Source: Macrocystis pyrifera
Taxonomy: Eukaryota; Sar; Phaeophyceae; Laminariales; Laminariaceae
Direction of reading: 5' to 3'
Length of the DNA stretch: 64,000 nt
Assembly (NCBI GenBank): GCA_031763025.1
Contig: JASSKH010000015.1
Location: 248,001-312,000 of the forward strand
Shown: piece by piece, positions 12,597 through 24,642 of the stretch
Position numbering within the stretch: the first letter of the stretch is position 1
How the letters are laid out: each line of letters begins with the position of its first letter
Notes under the pieces: model-generated
What the model saw: the letters and a program-made list of their open reading frames with translations, nothing else
The model's database searches: none
What the model was told of the DNA's origin: nothing
Position numbers and translations under genes: made by a program

Positions 12597-12647
12597 TGCG
12601 TGTTTTTCACGTTAAACTGTTCTTCCCGTTGACATCCAGCATACGGG
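12597..12647 (-). mobile_element. LINE 3'-end fragment, inverted
   Basis: Matches the last ~50 bases of the LINE (TTCACATTAAACCGTTCTT and CGACATCCAGCA in altered form) on the minus strand. It abuts LINE RT sequence running the other way at 12648. Confidence 0.7.
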
Positions 12648-14699
12648 CTCGCGTGCGTACGGATGACGGCGAGCACTCGAAATTGTTTGATGTCACGCAG
12701 GGGCTGCGGCAAGGCTGCGTGCTATCACCGTTCTTGTTCAACGTGTTCTTCGCTGCTGCCATACATGTTGTACGACTGTAGTACGCTTCACCCAACCCAG
12801 TGATATTGGAATAGTCGGAACAGAGGAGCAGGAGGCATTGGTGTGCGTGCGAAGGGCTGTATGGGGCATGTTGTACGCCGATGACGCTGGGATTGTGTCG
12901 AAGTGGGCTGAAGGGCTCGCGAAAATGGTGACAATCGTTGTGACTGTCGTGGAAGCAGCAGGCCTCACGGTATCGGAAACGAAGACAGAAACAATGTTTC
13001 TACGAACACCAGACCAGACAAACTCTCGCACCACCGCTCGTCATCAAAGCAACAGGCCTGAGGTATAAAGAGACGGCCCAGGTCTTATACCTAGGCGGCA
13101 TTATCCACGAAACATCAGACTTCTTGCTCGAAATCGACTGACGGATCCGTGTCATGATAGCATGCCTCAAACGGTTCGGCCCGGAGTTGTATGATATAGC
13201 ACGACTGCCCCCCTTAGTCTGAGTGTCCGAATGCTGAAGGCCGAGATGTCTGAGACCCTGCTGTACGGGCGTAAGACATGGACCCTCAGAGCGGAACACT
13301 TTGTCGTCAAGCTTCGAACGGCTTACCACCAAGTCCTGTTGCGACTCATTGGCTTCCAACGCCGACTTCGTACTGATCATACCACCCTCTCGTACTCGAA
13401 GGCCCTCAAGACTACACGTCGCGAGAGCATCGAAACGACCATCCGAAAACGACGGCTGTTCTTTGCAGGGGGCATGGCACAGCTAAACAAGGAGCGATTA
13501 CCCAATCGGGTAATGGTCGGGACGATGACTGTAGGGAGGGACCCGAGACCTGGCGGACAGTTCAAGACTTGGCATAGATGCACAGTCGAAGACCGTAAGG
13601 AGTTCCGAGACACCGAAGGGTCAACAGAACTTGCTCCCTTGGTGTTTGGAATTGAGACTGCCCTGAGGTCCACTGCAGCACAAGAGGCGGGGAGGGGGTA
13701 CCGGGGGGTCTTCAAAGCAGACGAACAGTTCATGGTGAGGTGGCACGAAGATGAGGCAGAGCTGAGTAGGCAGCGCCCGCCACCCGCCGTGGGTGGTGTC
13801 CAAGGGAATGGCGGGGGGGGGAGCAACAGAAGGAGTGGAAGAAAACCCGACCAAGGGAATGCGGGGAGGGAGAGAAACAGGAGGAGTAGACGGGAAACTG
13901 CGGTGGATGAAAGTAGGAAGGAGATGGGAGACAAGGTAGAAAGGCATGATGCTGACTAGGAAGTAGAACGTGCCTATGCTACTCGTGGCGCCATCTGGTG
14001 CAGCTGCTTCGCACGTGGCCTTCCTTTGTCTTCTTTTTTTCTTTCTTGCGCTTGATCCTCTGTGATTTCCATTTTATTTTGTTCTCTTCCTTTCTTGTAT
14101 GAATAAGCCTTACGATCGTAGTCGTGTGGCGTGGGTGGATGACGAGCCTGTTTTGCTTGTTTCGTATTGTCTGACGCCAAGCGGCGGGGCATAGTTGATG
14201 AACGCAGGACGGAGGCGGCAGACAGGGATAAAAGGTACCAGGCGAACTATCAGGGAGTACCTGGCTACGCTACTCTTACCAAGTTCTTAGTCTTGTCTGT
14301 TTACAAGTAGTGGCGTGTTTCTTCTTCGTCTTTTTTTTCCAGCTCGTTCTTTTTTCTGCCACATCCCCTGCGAGGGGGGCACGACAGTTTGTTTTCTTAT
14401 ATTTTTTTCTTCTTTTTTCTCTTGCGATATTTTGTTTTATTGTTTCCTTTAGTTTCTCTATTTCATGGAATGTGTTGGTCGTGCCTGTCGTATCCAGTAC
14501 GATGACGTGCAATTGCATTGCCAACTCTGATAATATTTCGTGTGCTCACTGCATACCTGGTACGTGGCGACGTAATATCTCTGTGGCGTAATTTTGTGAC
14601 CACATAATTGTATCTCTTCTAGCATTGAATTATCGGCACAGACGCTTGTTATGCTGGATGTTGACGGGTAGAAGAACGGTTTAATGTGAAGAACACAAA
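12648..14699 (+). mobile_element. RTE-type LINE, 5'-truncated copy
   Basis: Starts within the RT domain at the segment corresponding to 43328 of the long copy. It contains degraded RT motifs ([11 protein letters not shown], then YADDAG at about 12867-12884), the long C-terminal domain and the 3' UTR, ending at the conserved TTTAATGTGAAGAA (about 14690). The tail here is ACACAAACAC and not a clean (CAA)n. Many stops and frame changes show an old copy. Confidence 0.85.
13231..13959 (+). pseudogene. LINE ORF2 C-terminal domain fragment
   Basis: A 242-codon open frame equals the region after the RT domain in the long LINE (43940-44655): the stretch beginning MLKAEMSETLLYG, the conserved [10 protein letters not shown] block, and a basic Gly/Arg-rich tail. 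It lacks the endonuclease and the catalytic RT motifs, so it is inert. Relative to the long copy the end is altered (KVERHDAD in place of RVARYRAD). Confidence 0.8.
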
Positions 14700-14789
14700 C
14701 ACCTACTAATGATGACATAAACAGCTGTGCTACACCTAATAACATACACATACGTGGTGGTAGGAGTACAGCAGTTCAGGATTCCTGTC

Positions 14790-14887
14790 AACCCTTTCAG
14801 TACTGCAGTCCCGTTTTGGGGACCGACTATTCATACTTATAATTTGAGTGGTGTGTCCCCAAACGGGCCTGCAGTCCGAAAAGGGTT
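14790..14887. mobile_element. 98-bp MITE with ~33-bp terminal inverted repeats
   Basis: The left arm AACCCTTTCAGTACTGCAG and right arm CTGCAGTCCGAAAAGGGTT are reverse complements with few mismatches, and the symmetry continues through a CCCGTTTTGGGGAC / GTCCCCAAACGGG core. If the element starts at CCC, the flanks read TCAA and TTAG, each one base from TTAA, the target of piggyBac-type elements. That assignment is an inference. Confidence 0.75.
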
Positions 14888-14899
14888 AGGCAAACGAGC

Positions 14900-17800
14900 A
14901 ATACGATTATTAATAGCAGGCTGACAATAGCCAAAAACTTAAAAATTCGGGATTCGATGCTAGATACTGAAAAGAAATATATAACGCACCCATTCTCAGT
15001 AAAGAAATCCATCCTGGGTCGGCTTTCCTACTTCTTATTGCGTGTTTGTACTTTGGATACCAATGAAGTATAACGATATTACGCTGGGTGGATAGCGGTG
15101 CCGCCATCATATGTATGTGTAACAAGGTACACGGTGTGGGGTGGAAAAGGAATACGGCTACGGAGGAAGCAGGACGGCGTGGGAACACCCTCCTATAGTT
15201 ACGACCTTAAGCAGTATTGGGCAGCTGCACCGCACAACGTTCTGCTCGTCGTAGTCAAAACCCGGCAATTGTTTTGAGCAAAATATATACATACTGATAT
15301 CATTCGAAGTTTTTTAATTTGAGGGGAGAGAACTTGGCTCTTGCACCAGCAGGTATCAGGGTGGTAGGTGCGCAGGGGTGTGGCGGAAATTACAAAATTT
15401 AAGTGGAATTTGGAAAGGGTGGCCAGAAATGATTGCAGTAAAGATATTCAAGAGGGGGTTTACGTTTGTTTGTTTTTTTAGCCAAGTATACAGGTCTGAT
15501 TGTTCATTTCTACAGTGATTGGATTAGATCTCCCTTCTATATGTGGGTGGTGTGATTGGAATAGGCACTATACACTTGTCAGATGGCACCAGGTATAAAA
15601 CGGCAGTGCCGACGTTTCATACCAGTACCACCGCAGCTGGAGCAGGAGGAGCGTATTTTTTATTACTATTGTTTGTTTTTATTATTAATAGTAGTGGTGT
15701 CTTACCGTAGGCCCTGTGAACGCAAAGCAGAGATAGGCCGGTAAGAGACACAAATATGTCGATGTAGGATAGGGCACGCTGCTTGTAGCTCACGATCTTC
15801 TTATTGTTTCTAGCAAACGGCACCCGAAAAAAACGCACTTTCAAGAGCTGTCGTCGTAGACAATAATCTCCGACCTATTTGTTGTGAAGCACAAGGAAAT
15901 AACGCAATTATTTGTGTTGATGTACCCGATCTCTTACATGTTTTCTTATTTTTACATATACTGATGTGTATCTATATATATGGATGTACAGAACAATTAA
16001 TTTGACAGATGACATCGGAACAACCCCTTTAGGAAATTATACAAAAACGGCACGCCTCCCCGGGACACAACGCGAGCACGGCCGTGGCCATCCCTGGCGG
16101 AGACGGGGGGGGCGGGCAAGGTAAGGCGCGAACAGGAAACAGCGGACCGATTGGTAGACCTCATTGCGAGCTAGGAAACATATTTCAAAATTCCATAGTT
16201 CGCACCCGACCTCAAATAATTTGATACCTGTACTGTGTACGAGCTGGGCCAGCCCAAGAATGGATAAACCATCCGAGGGTCGTACCTCGTGAACCACTGC
16301 TGCGGTTTAGGACTTGAACTTTGGAGGCACTTACTCCGACACAACACTGCATGCGCCAAAAACTATTCACTAAATAATTGACGTGTTCAGTATTCGACTC
16401 GATCTCGAGGAGATGGCGAAAACTAAAAAAGAAAAAACGTTTCAACACGAAATCCAGACAAAAATCGTCAATCCCGATCAAGGCGAAAAATGGTGAAGAC
16501 TTACATAAAGACCCCACGAGAAATCTGATATATTTTTCATTGCCCAGTTCGCCACCCACCAGTAGATGTTTCCGAAACACAATTTCCGTACGTAAAACAG
16601 GTATGTACGACGAATGCTGTTTCTTCTCTGATGCCCCGCTCAATTTAGCGAGTTTCGGTGTGAAACATTAGCCTCGTGTTTGCACATGCAAACATACGCA
16701 GACAAACGGAAAGCGAGCCCTATTTTTCAATTGTTTCGTCAGACAAGTTACGCTCGCTTTTGCATTTTTCCGGATGTTTGTATCGGTCATATCTCCTGAA
16801 CGAAAAGAAGGGCTTTCCTTCAATTTCCGGCTTGGTGCATGATCAACACAGCTGTGTAAAAATAACGCATCCAAATAATATCACATGCCAGGTGGCATTG
16901 AGCGGGGCGTGGCGAATCTACCGCTTTCGCAGTACCTTGGCTCGCCCAGCTCGTATGTATGTAACGTTTGAGTGATGAACACATTAGGCATAAGCAAACA
17001 TACATGAAACCTGGTAAATGGTATGATGAGATGGAACCCGTCACCGCGTACGCCGCAGAGCGCGCAGGGCGGCAGGACCTATTCAACTCGTGGTAGAGAC
17101 GTTGTGGGGCTTGAGACGCGAATCATCCAGAGTCTCGTGTGGATCACGCGACAACAACAACAAAAAGTGAGAACGGCGCGTGTGTTGTGCGGGCTTTGTG
17201 CGCCAGGTTTCGCCTCCATTGTCGATATAGTTATCATTTTCGACGTTTTGGGTGTTTCGGTACGGTAATGAAATTATCGTTATCGTTATCCTTACCAAGG
17301 TTATTTCGGCCTTATCGTATCGAAACGTTTCTGGTTTCGATATCCAACACTAACGTGTACGATTACAAACAAATGCAGCTCACCAGGTGATCATGTCGTT
17401 CTACTCCGAGAAAGCACCATACAAACATTCGAATAAAAATCACTATAATGAGCTGTGAAAACGCCCGCAAGTCCTGCCTCTTGAGCACAACTGGACCAGC
17501 TCGTAGCTCTTGGAAATCGGTCAAACATGAACAGCACACACACGAACAACATCATGTAAGTAAGACAGCTTCGGCATGAGAGAAGAGATGACTTGGATGG
17601 TAGCCAACAGAGGGGTCGAAATATTGAATAAGGCTCCACCGTCTGTTACGCGAAGCGCAACACGAGCCGGACGGTTTGCTGTACGAGGAACCCAATGGAA
17701 CCGTCGGAGGCCGTTCCCCGCGTAAGGATCGCTGCAGGCCGACCATATACGCGTGAGTCATGAATGCCGGAGAACCTTTTGCCAACCCGCGGATAGGCGC

Positions 17801-18091
17801 TAAAAGTGCTTTATTTTTGCCTACAGCGAAATATGCTTCATCGCATTTTCCTTTTCTAAAGACGCGCGAAACATAACATCAATTTCTACGTCTCGCGGCG
17901 AAAAATATTACGCGGTTCAAATCCAAAACTTGTGTGGCTGTGGTACATAAAACCAGAAAACTAGGTATCCCTATGAAAAACGATATCTGGTACCAGGTAC
18001 CTGGTATCATAACACGTATCTGTACGTTTGTAAACCGAGAAAAAGAAGACTACGAAAGGCAGGAGGAGCACGTGGAGAAGAACTATTATTC
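14900..18091. other. Unassigned sequence
   Basis: About 3.2 kb without a recognised gene, RNA or repeat. Open frames (for example 16212-16643 minus, 143 codons) have no family signature. TATTAATA motifs occur at 14908 and 15683. A nested TACCAGGTACCTGGTA palindrome is at 17991-18006, just before the next LINE copy. Confidence 0.4.
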
Positions 18092-18100
18092 CTATTAATA

Positions 18101-19122
18101 GCAGAACACCATGGGAATGGGGGGAGGAGGGGCAAAAAGAGGAGTGGCAGAAAACCCGACCAAGAATGAATGCGGAGAGGAGGGAGAACAGGAGTAGAAG
18201 GGAAACTGCAGTGTACGAAAGTAGGAAGGAGATGGCTGACAGGGTAGCAAGGTACCGGGCAGATTAGGAACTGGAACATGGCTATACTGCTCGTGCCACC
18301 AACTGGTGCAGCTGGTTCGAATGTGGTCTTCCTTTGTCTTCCCATTGTTTTCGCGTTTATTTTTGCTTCGTTTTATTTTTCTGTTTTTTGCGCTGACCCC
18401 ATGTGATTTTCATTATATTTCTTTCTCTTCCTTTCTCCGATTGATAAGCCTTATTGAAGGAGTCGTGTGGCGTGGGTGGATGACGAGCCTGCTTATCTTG
18501 TTTCATATTGTCTGACGCCGAGGGGCCGGGCATAGTTGACGAACGCTGGACGGGGGCGGCAGACACGGCAGCAAGGTATCAGGCGGACTAGCAGGGAGAC
18601 CCTGGCTGTGCTACTCGTACCACAAACTGCTACTGCTACCTGGAGGATGCCTTGTGCTTTGTTTGGTTTGCCTGTTATTTTCCTTGGTTCTTGCTCTTAC
18701 TCTGATGACGACGACTAGTGGTGTTTTTCTTCTTTTTCCTTTTTTACCAGCTCGTTCTTTTCAAGTAAGTGCCTGCCAGATCCCCTGGCGGGGGGGGCAC
18801 GATGGTTTGTTTATTATCTATTTTTCTTGTTTCTGTACCTATTTCGAATTGTCTTCATTGTTGTGTTTTTGTTTTTCTCTTTGTTTCGTTTCGTTTCTCT
18901 AGGTCATGGAATTTGTATGCCGTGCCTGTCGTATGCAGTATGATGGCATGTCACGGAATTGCCCACTGCTGTGCCTACTGCATACTTGATACGTGGCAAC
19001 GTTGTATCTCTGAGGCGTAGCTTTGTGACCAGAGAACTTGTATCTCTCTAGGATTGAAGAATCGGCACGGACACTGGTTGTGCTGGATGTGGACGGGTAG
19101 AAAGAACGGTTTAATGTGCAGA

Positions 19123-19155
<33 letters not shown>

Positions 19156-19156
19156 C
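18101..19156 (+). mobile_element. RTE-type LINE, 3'-end copy
   Basis: Contains only the last ~50 codons of the LINE protein (to the stop at about 18268) and the full 3' UTR, ending in TTTAATGTGCAG and a (AAC)n tail at 19128-19156. The 5' truncation point coincides with a CTATTAATAG palindrome (18092-18101). Confidence 0.85.
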
Positions 19157-20547
19157 CATGTACTATTAATGACAGTCAGCAGCGACAACAAAAGCGGCTA
19201 CCAAGCGACATCAACAAGAAATTCTGACAACGTGTTTTGACGGGTCATCTAGTCGTGGGCTGTCCCACACCCGCCATGGAAACATACAAACAACTTGGTG
19301 AAACAAAATACGACGACCCGACGAAGTTTCAGGACGTGTCGTCCTTGCTCGTGTTTCAAGTCGGCGTTCCCAGTGGTCTCGTCCCAAAACCTGCCACTAA
19401 GTATTGTGTAGACGTACATCTCCTGGTATATATACGTCAACTACATTCGAGGCTAGAGAAGACGGCGGATGGATGAAGTGTGCAGCAGCACAATCAATTT
19501 CGCGAGTTCGAGCCCTTCTCCCGTGAGTTTTACTTGTTCCTATAATTATATATGTGGTTGTTCTTGATATTTTACGCATGAGTGAACACTACTCCAAACA
19601 GAGCGCCGGCTCACCTGGTGGAAAGCAAGCGTCCAGGATGTGATGTTGTCTTGTCGAACAGGACTGTCAAGGCGAGCAGGGGGCATTTCACCATTTTAGT
19701 TGTGAACCCGGAGTTGTAGTACCTCGGAGGGATACCATAGAAGGGGATCGACTAAACGCGCGTGGGGTAGCAAGAAAGCTCTCGATGGAGGAAGCACATC
19801 TGACGACCGCGCAGCAAGCACGCTGCCCAACCGTTTGTGTGATGCCACCATACAACCCCAAGACTGGAGACACAGATCATAGCAGCAGCAGTAGAGGAAG
19901 AAGAGTGCGATGGCAAACTTGATAAGCGGTTGAGAGCGAGAACCAAAACCTCCGAAACGTATAAAACCAAAGGCAGAGCCACCTCGACACCCCAACAGCA
20001 AGCATATGCACCTGTTGGAACTCGTACGATGACGGGGACTAGTTATGTCATTGCTGCTGTTATTGCAGCGTGTGTGCGGTTGTTGTTGTCGTAAAGAGAG
20101 AGTGCCTACTCCCCCAAATCCGAACGTCGATTGGGGAGAAGAGACGGGGGAGGGGCTTTGGGAAGAGCGTGGCGGAATTGTAAGGACCGTTGGGGAATAA
20201 ATATGAAGACCAAACGATCGTGACAATATTGCATCAGAATGGCACGTGCGTATCATTCGGCGTCGTGGATAGCTGGGGGCATTTATAAATATCCCACATG
20301 CTCCGACGAATTGAGGTGATTTAAATGCCTATGATGTAGCTCTACACAAGATCTTTCGAATGTGGCTGTTTTTCACGGCGAGGTTCCAAGTACAGCGCTC
20401 GTGGTGGCGTCGCAGCAGAGAGCACATCCCTCATGGCACCGGCAACAACACAAAACTCGAAAACTTGAGCGACCCGTGTCGAGAATGCCCACGCAAGCCT
20501 TGGAAATGTTTCCCTCTCCTTCTTTTTCGCCTCCCCCATGCCTCACG
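19157..20547. other. Unassigned sequence
   Basis: No recognised element. A 186-codon minus frame (19696-20256) is Ser/Cys-rich and unrecognised. The plus frame starting at 20362 runs by chance into the LINE copy at 20548, giving a chimeric open frame. Confidence 0.35.
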
Positions 20548-21114
20548 TATGCGAAGGCGCTCAGGATAACACGATGCGAAAGTATCGAAACGACCATCCG
20601 TAAACGGCGACTCTTCTTTGCGGGGGCTGTGGTGCGGCAACACGTGGGGCGATTGCCCAGTCGGTTGATGTTCGGGACGATCGCTGGTGGGGGGAGCCCG
20701 AAACCAGGCGGGCAGCCCAAGACTTGGCCTGGGGCCATTGCTGAGGACCGTAGAGTGTTCAAAGCCACCGAGGGATCAACGGAAGACTCCCCCTTAGTCT
20801 TTGGAGTTGGGACCGCACTGTGGCCCACTGCAGCAAAACAGACGGGAAAGTGGTACCGGGGAATCCTCGAAGCAGCTGAACAGTTCATGGGCAGGTGGCA
20901 CGAGGCTGAGGCAAAGCTGAGTAGACAGCGCCGTGCATCCGCTGCAGGTAGTGTTAGAGGGAATGGGGGGAGGTGTAACAGCAGGAGGGGTAGAAGGAAC
21001 ACCGTACAAGTGTATGGGGGCAGGGGGGGGAACAGGAAGAGTAGAAGGGAAACCGCGGTAGAAGAGAGTAGCAGAGAGACCGCAGATAGGGTAGCAAGGT
21101 ACCAGGCCGACTAA
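20548..21114 (+). pseudogene. LINE ORF2 C-terminal domain fragment
   Basis: About 189 codons collinear with the end of the long LINE protein, including [18 protein letters not shown] and [13 protein letters not shown] blocks and the terminal RVARYQAD. No stop or frameshift remains inside, so this insertion is fairly young, but without RT or endonuclease it cannot act. The open frame continues upstream to 20362 through unrelated sequence. Confidence 0.8.
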
Positions 21115-21712
21115 TAGGTTGGACTTTTCTTTGCTACTCGTACCGCCAACTGCTGCGGCCGTTCGGTACGTATTTTGATTTTTTTTTTTCCCTTCTTATC
21201 CTTATGAAAGAAGTACTACATAGTGGGTGGGTGACGAGCGTATTTTGGCCCACTCACTATTGCTCTCTTTACTTAGTTAAGTGTTCGCTGGGATGCGTAG
21301 TCCCCTTTTTCCTTCTCGTATCTTTCCCCTTGCACGTCCCTTTTGGCTCATGCTCGGGGTAAGTATGTATATGTCTGAGCTTTGGCTTCCCATTTCATTT
21401 ATTTTTTTGGGATTCTTCTCCTTTTCTTTTTCTTTTTCTTGTTCTTTTTCGGTCTGGTTTCTTCGTTGCTTCTCTTTCTTTATGGTGTATTTTGGTTGCT
21501 GGCGTATGTGTGTATGATGTGTCGGCCGCACCTAGTGCGAAGGCATGGTATTGCGTAGGCTATTAATGCGTTACGGTGTGTTATCTCTGTGTCGTAGTCT
21601 GTGACCACAGAGCTCGTATCTTTCTAGCGTGAAGAATCAGCACGGACACTGGGCTTGCTGGATGTCGACGAGTAGAAGAACGGTTTAATGTGAAGAACAC
21701 ACACACACACAC
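20548..21712 (+). mobile_element. RTE-type LINE, 5'-truncated copy
   Basis: Begins at the segment matching 44095 of the long copy (the [15 protein letters not shown] region). It keeps an open C-terminal frame to the stop at 21114 and a 3' UTR ending TTTAATGTGAAGAA. The tail is (CA)n rather than (CAA)n, showing that the terminal microsatellite varies between copies. Confidence 0.85.
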
Positions 21713-22034
21713 GCTACACACACACTACTAGAAAATTGCCGGGCTCTGGGAGAGCTGGGCATGTCGATCACTGTAAAGCACGGACTTAAACCAAACTGAG
21801 AACATGTGATGAACTTGTGAATCCCTGGCACGAAATGCTTGCCCTAAACGCACGGAACACTCGCCCTGAATGCTTGGAACGTTATCTACACGCTCATGAG
21901 TCACGACCCCCCCGCTTTGCTTGATCTCCGGGAGCATCCAACAGGTCAGACCGTAGCAGGTAGAAATACACGCTTGCATGTTGTATTATAACACTATGTC
22001 TCAGGCAAATAATAGCAAGGCTTATCACGGTAAT
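21713..22034. other. Unassigned sequence
   Basis: Follows the (CA)n tail of the LINE. Minus-strand frames at 21728-21979 and 21894-22076 show no family. Confidence 0.4.
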
Positions 22035-22235
22035 TTCAGCGGGACGGTAACGGCGGGACGGTAAAACCGCCGTCAAAATGGTCCCGCCGTCCCGTCCCGC
22101 CTACAAAATCCCTGACCGTCGTCACTTACCGTCCCATCCCGCCGTGACACCGACAAATTACCGTCCCGTCCCGCCGTGGTACTGAAAAATTACCGTCTCG
22201 TCCCACCGATAAAATCTCTCCCGTAGGAAGTTATC
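22035..22235. repeat. TTACCGTCCCGTCCCGCCG-type repeat cluster A
   Basis: Irregularly spaced copies of ACCGTCCCGTCCCGCCG in both orientations (GGCGGGACGGTAA on the left, the complement to the right). A related cluster is at 24643-24875. Such clusters are typical of subterminal transposase-binding sites, but no element ends are clear. Confidence 0.65.
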
Positions 22236-22467
22236 CTCCTGTCCCGTCGTGACACCGCCTCCAGCGGACATAACTTGTCTCCTTCCCTACAAGAAATATT
22301 AGTGGTCGTCTGTTCCCATACATTTCCACCACTAATTACGTAAAAAGTCAAGAAATTTCGAGTTGTACTAAACTTCAATAGTAATTCCTATATAAATACA
22401 TGTTAGCATAAATTGTGCACGACTTCCATCTATATATACATGAAATACTATAATAGAACCGAAGTAG

Positions 22468-23693
22468 ACCGGCGTCCCCGGTGGCTTGGTAGGTGGTCCG
22501 CGTGCCTGTCAAGATCAATTTCGTGGGTTCAAGTCTCACCGAGTGCATGCTCATAGGGACTTTTTCTTGCATAAAAAATTGATAAGCGGACAGCGCGAAA
22601 GCGTGAGTTGGCTACATTCGATGAAAATCGACGAGCAGTGGGAATGCTGAACCCTATGCGCGACAAAAAATAAAGGGCATATGCCAAAATCAGGTATACC
22701 TGATCCGTTTGAGCCAAAATCAGGTACATTCTAAAACCAAGTAAAAAACGCGCGCCACGAGCGGTGTGATGTCCATGACAATCCGGAAAAAAAAGGAATG
22801 AGCCTAAAGCATTAAGCGTGCCACATGGCCTCCAAACTTTGAATTGTTTTGTTTCTTCAGGGTGTACGTACCACGGGCTCCACTTGGACCTGCAAAGAGT
22901 CAGTATTAATATACATCGTTTGTTTCGCCACGGCGGGAGCGCCAAGAGTATTCACTCTGGCGCCCCCCCCCCCGTTGACAGCTTAAAAGCTTCCAGACCG
23001 TCCTCGCGGAACCGCCTGCTCGCCACGAAATTTTCTTGCCGTACCAAACCTGAGACCACCTCGACGCTGGGTGGTGCAGACGAAACGCCGAGTGTCCATG
23101 GTGCTGTAAAGACTGCTGTGAACATAGAAAACAACAGAGTACACACAACAAACTAACTGAAGCACATCGCACACCCCAAGGAGAAAAAGTGAAACCAGCG
23201 TACGCATGTATGCACGGCATGTATATACGTGCTTTTAAGTACCAGGTATGACGTACGAATACAGAGTTTATTCGTCAATACGGAAGAATTTCAACCGAGG
23301 GAGGGCAGACGCATAAGGAATGAAAACACAGTGTACGTGTGGCCTCTCGGATTGGTTCAAAGTTGGCCAAAATCAGTTGAAAACTAGACAGAGTAGAAAA
23401 AAAATCAGGTGTACCTTGGCCTTTTCGTGCCAAAATCAGTTACAATGTCAGCTTGGCCAATAGCAGGGCTCCTGGTGTGTGTTTTGTACTTGATTTCAGT
23501 ATGTAACTGTTTTTGGCACGAAAGTGGCCATGTATACCTGATTTTGGCAAAAACCCAAAACTAAAGGCACGTACCGGGGGGGAGAAGGGACGACACCTGT
23601 GACCACGGCTTGTCCAGAAGATGGTCGAGGGTAAAAACTTCCTACGAGTGGGCTGGAAAGTAAAAGTGATGGAAAAAAAAAAAAAAAAAAAAA
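22468..23693 (+). mobile_element. tRNA-derived SINE copy 1, split by a DNA transposon
   Basis: The 5' part (22468-22674) has a tRNA-like head: an A-box-like TGGCTTGGTAGG and a B-box-like GGGTTCAAGTCTCACC that can form a T-arm. The body and poly-A end resume at 23557-23693, ending AAAGTGATGG(A)n. Four other copies (37839, 39048, 40066 and 47596 minus) show the uninterrupted form of about 335 bp. The interruption is the element at 22675-23556. Confidence 0.85.
22675..23556. mobile_element. Mutator-like MITE inserted in a SINE
   Basis: An 882-bp insertion flanked by a 9-base target duplication, AAAAATAAA (22666-22674) and AAAACTAAA (23557-23565). Uninterrupted SINEs have one AAAACTAAA here. Ends are GGGCATATGCCAAAATCAGG and the complement of GGGTTTTTGCCAAAATCAGG. 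A GGG start plus 9-bp duplication fits Mutator-like elements (inference). CCAAAATCAGGTA-type motifs recur near both ends. No transposase. A truncated second copy lies at 38469-38994. Confidence 0.8.
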
Positions 23694-23896
23694 AGTAAGC
23701 GTATTACCCAGCTTGAAAAATTGGGTATCAGCTACGTATCTATCCAGTCGAACTCACAGATGACGCATTTTCGACGTCTTCATCTTACCGGTATATAATA
23801 ACCCGGTCTGAAATTACACATTTGCTTTATTTTTTTCAGCAGAAAACGCTGTGCTGGTGGTGTTGATGATCAGCAGCTGGTTGATGATTTGTTTTT
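23694..23896. other. Relic of the CGCAGCTTGCAAAG TIR family
   Basis: 23703-23790 resembles the left end of the transposon at 61288 (ATTACCCAGCTTG, GGGTATCAGCTA, CAGTCGAACTCACAG in the same order). No right end found nearby, so it is a fragment. Confidence 0.5.
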
Positions 23897-23898
23897 AT

Positions 23899-23947
<49 letters not shown>

Positions 23948-24225
23948 TCTTCACATTAAACCGTTCTTTCTACCTGTCGACATCCAGGACAACCAGTGTC
24001 CGTGCCGATTCTTCGATCCTAGAGAGATACGAGTTATGTGGTCACAAACTACGCCACAGAGATACTACGTTGCCACGTATGCAATGCAATGCCATGTCAT
24101 CATACTGCGTACGACAGGCACGACATACCCATTCCATGACCTAGAGAAACTAAAACGAAACGAAGATAAAAAACAAAAACAAAGACAATTCGAGAGCGAA
24201 AAAGAAAAACAGAAATACTTTCAAA
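23897..24225 (-). mobile_element. LINE 3'-end copy with long (GTT)n tail
   Basis: Minus-strand copy of the last ~290 bases of the LINE 3' UTR, with its microsatellite tail reading (GTT)n on the plus strand at about 23900-23945. Only the 3' end was inserted or remains. Confidence 0.85.
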
Positions 24226-24642
24226 TGAAGGTAAGTTAAAATATTACCATCTACCAGGTACGAAAAAATAAATGAAATTTACTATCAAGTAGTACGAGTA
24301 TGTGGTGTACCTGGTGGACCAGGTGTTGTTTTTTCTTTTCATTTTTAAAATGAATCTTCATACTTCATATTCCCACTCGCAACTGAAGGCAGTATAATAA
24401 GAAAACACCTGCCACAGGCTCGCCACCACACACAAACAGCACGGAGACTATACTCAACTCACGGTCACACCAGTACTGGTGTGGCCAAAACAAAATGTCA
24501 GGAGACACGTTATCAAGCAAGCGAGACGCAAAACGTGCGCTGTCAAGGATGTAGGGCCGAGTGTTACACATTAAAACGTAGTAGTTTGGTGGGAGTCAAA
24601 ACATGTCAATGCAAAGTTGTTGTCTGTCAAGGGACGAAATAT
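24226..24642. other. Unassigned sequence
   Basis: No gene or known repeat. TACCAGGTA occurs at 24252. Confidence 0.4.

Noticed and set aside
13377..13934. 185-codon minus-strand frame across a LINE copy
   Set aside because: It is the antisense shadow of the LINE C-terminal domain; the sense frame is the conserved one.
20362..20547. Open frame fused to the LINE C-terminal domain (possible host-LINE fusion gene)
   Set aside because: The upstream part has no recognisable domain and no start or splice evidence; the join is simply the LINE truncation point.
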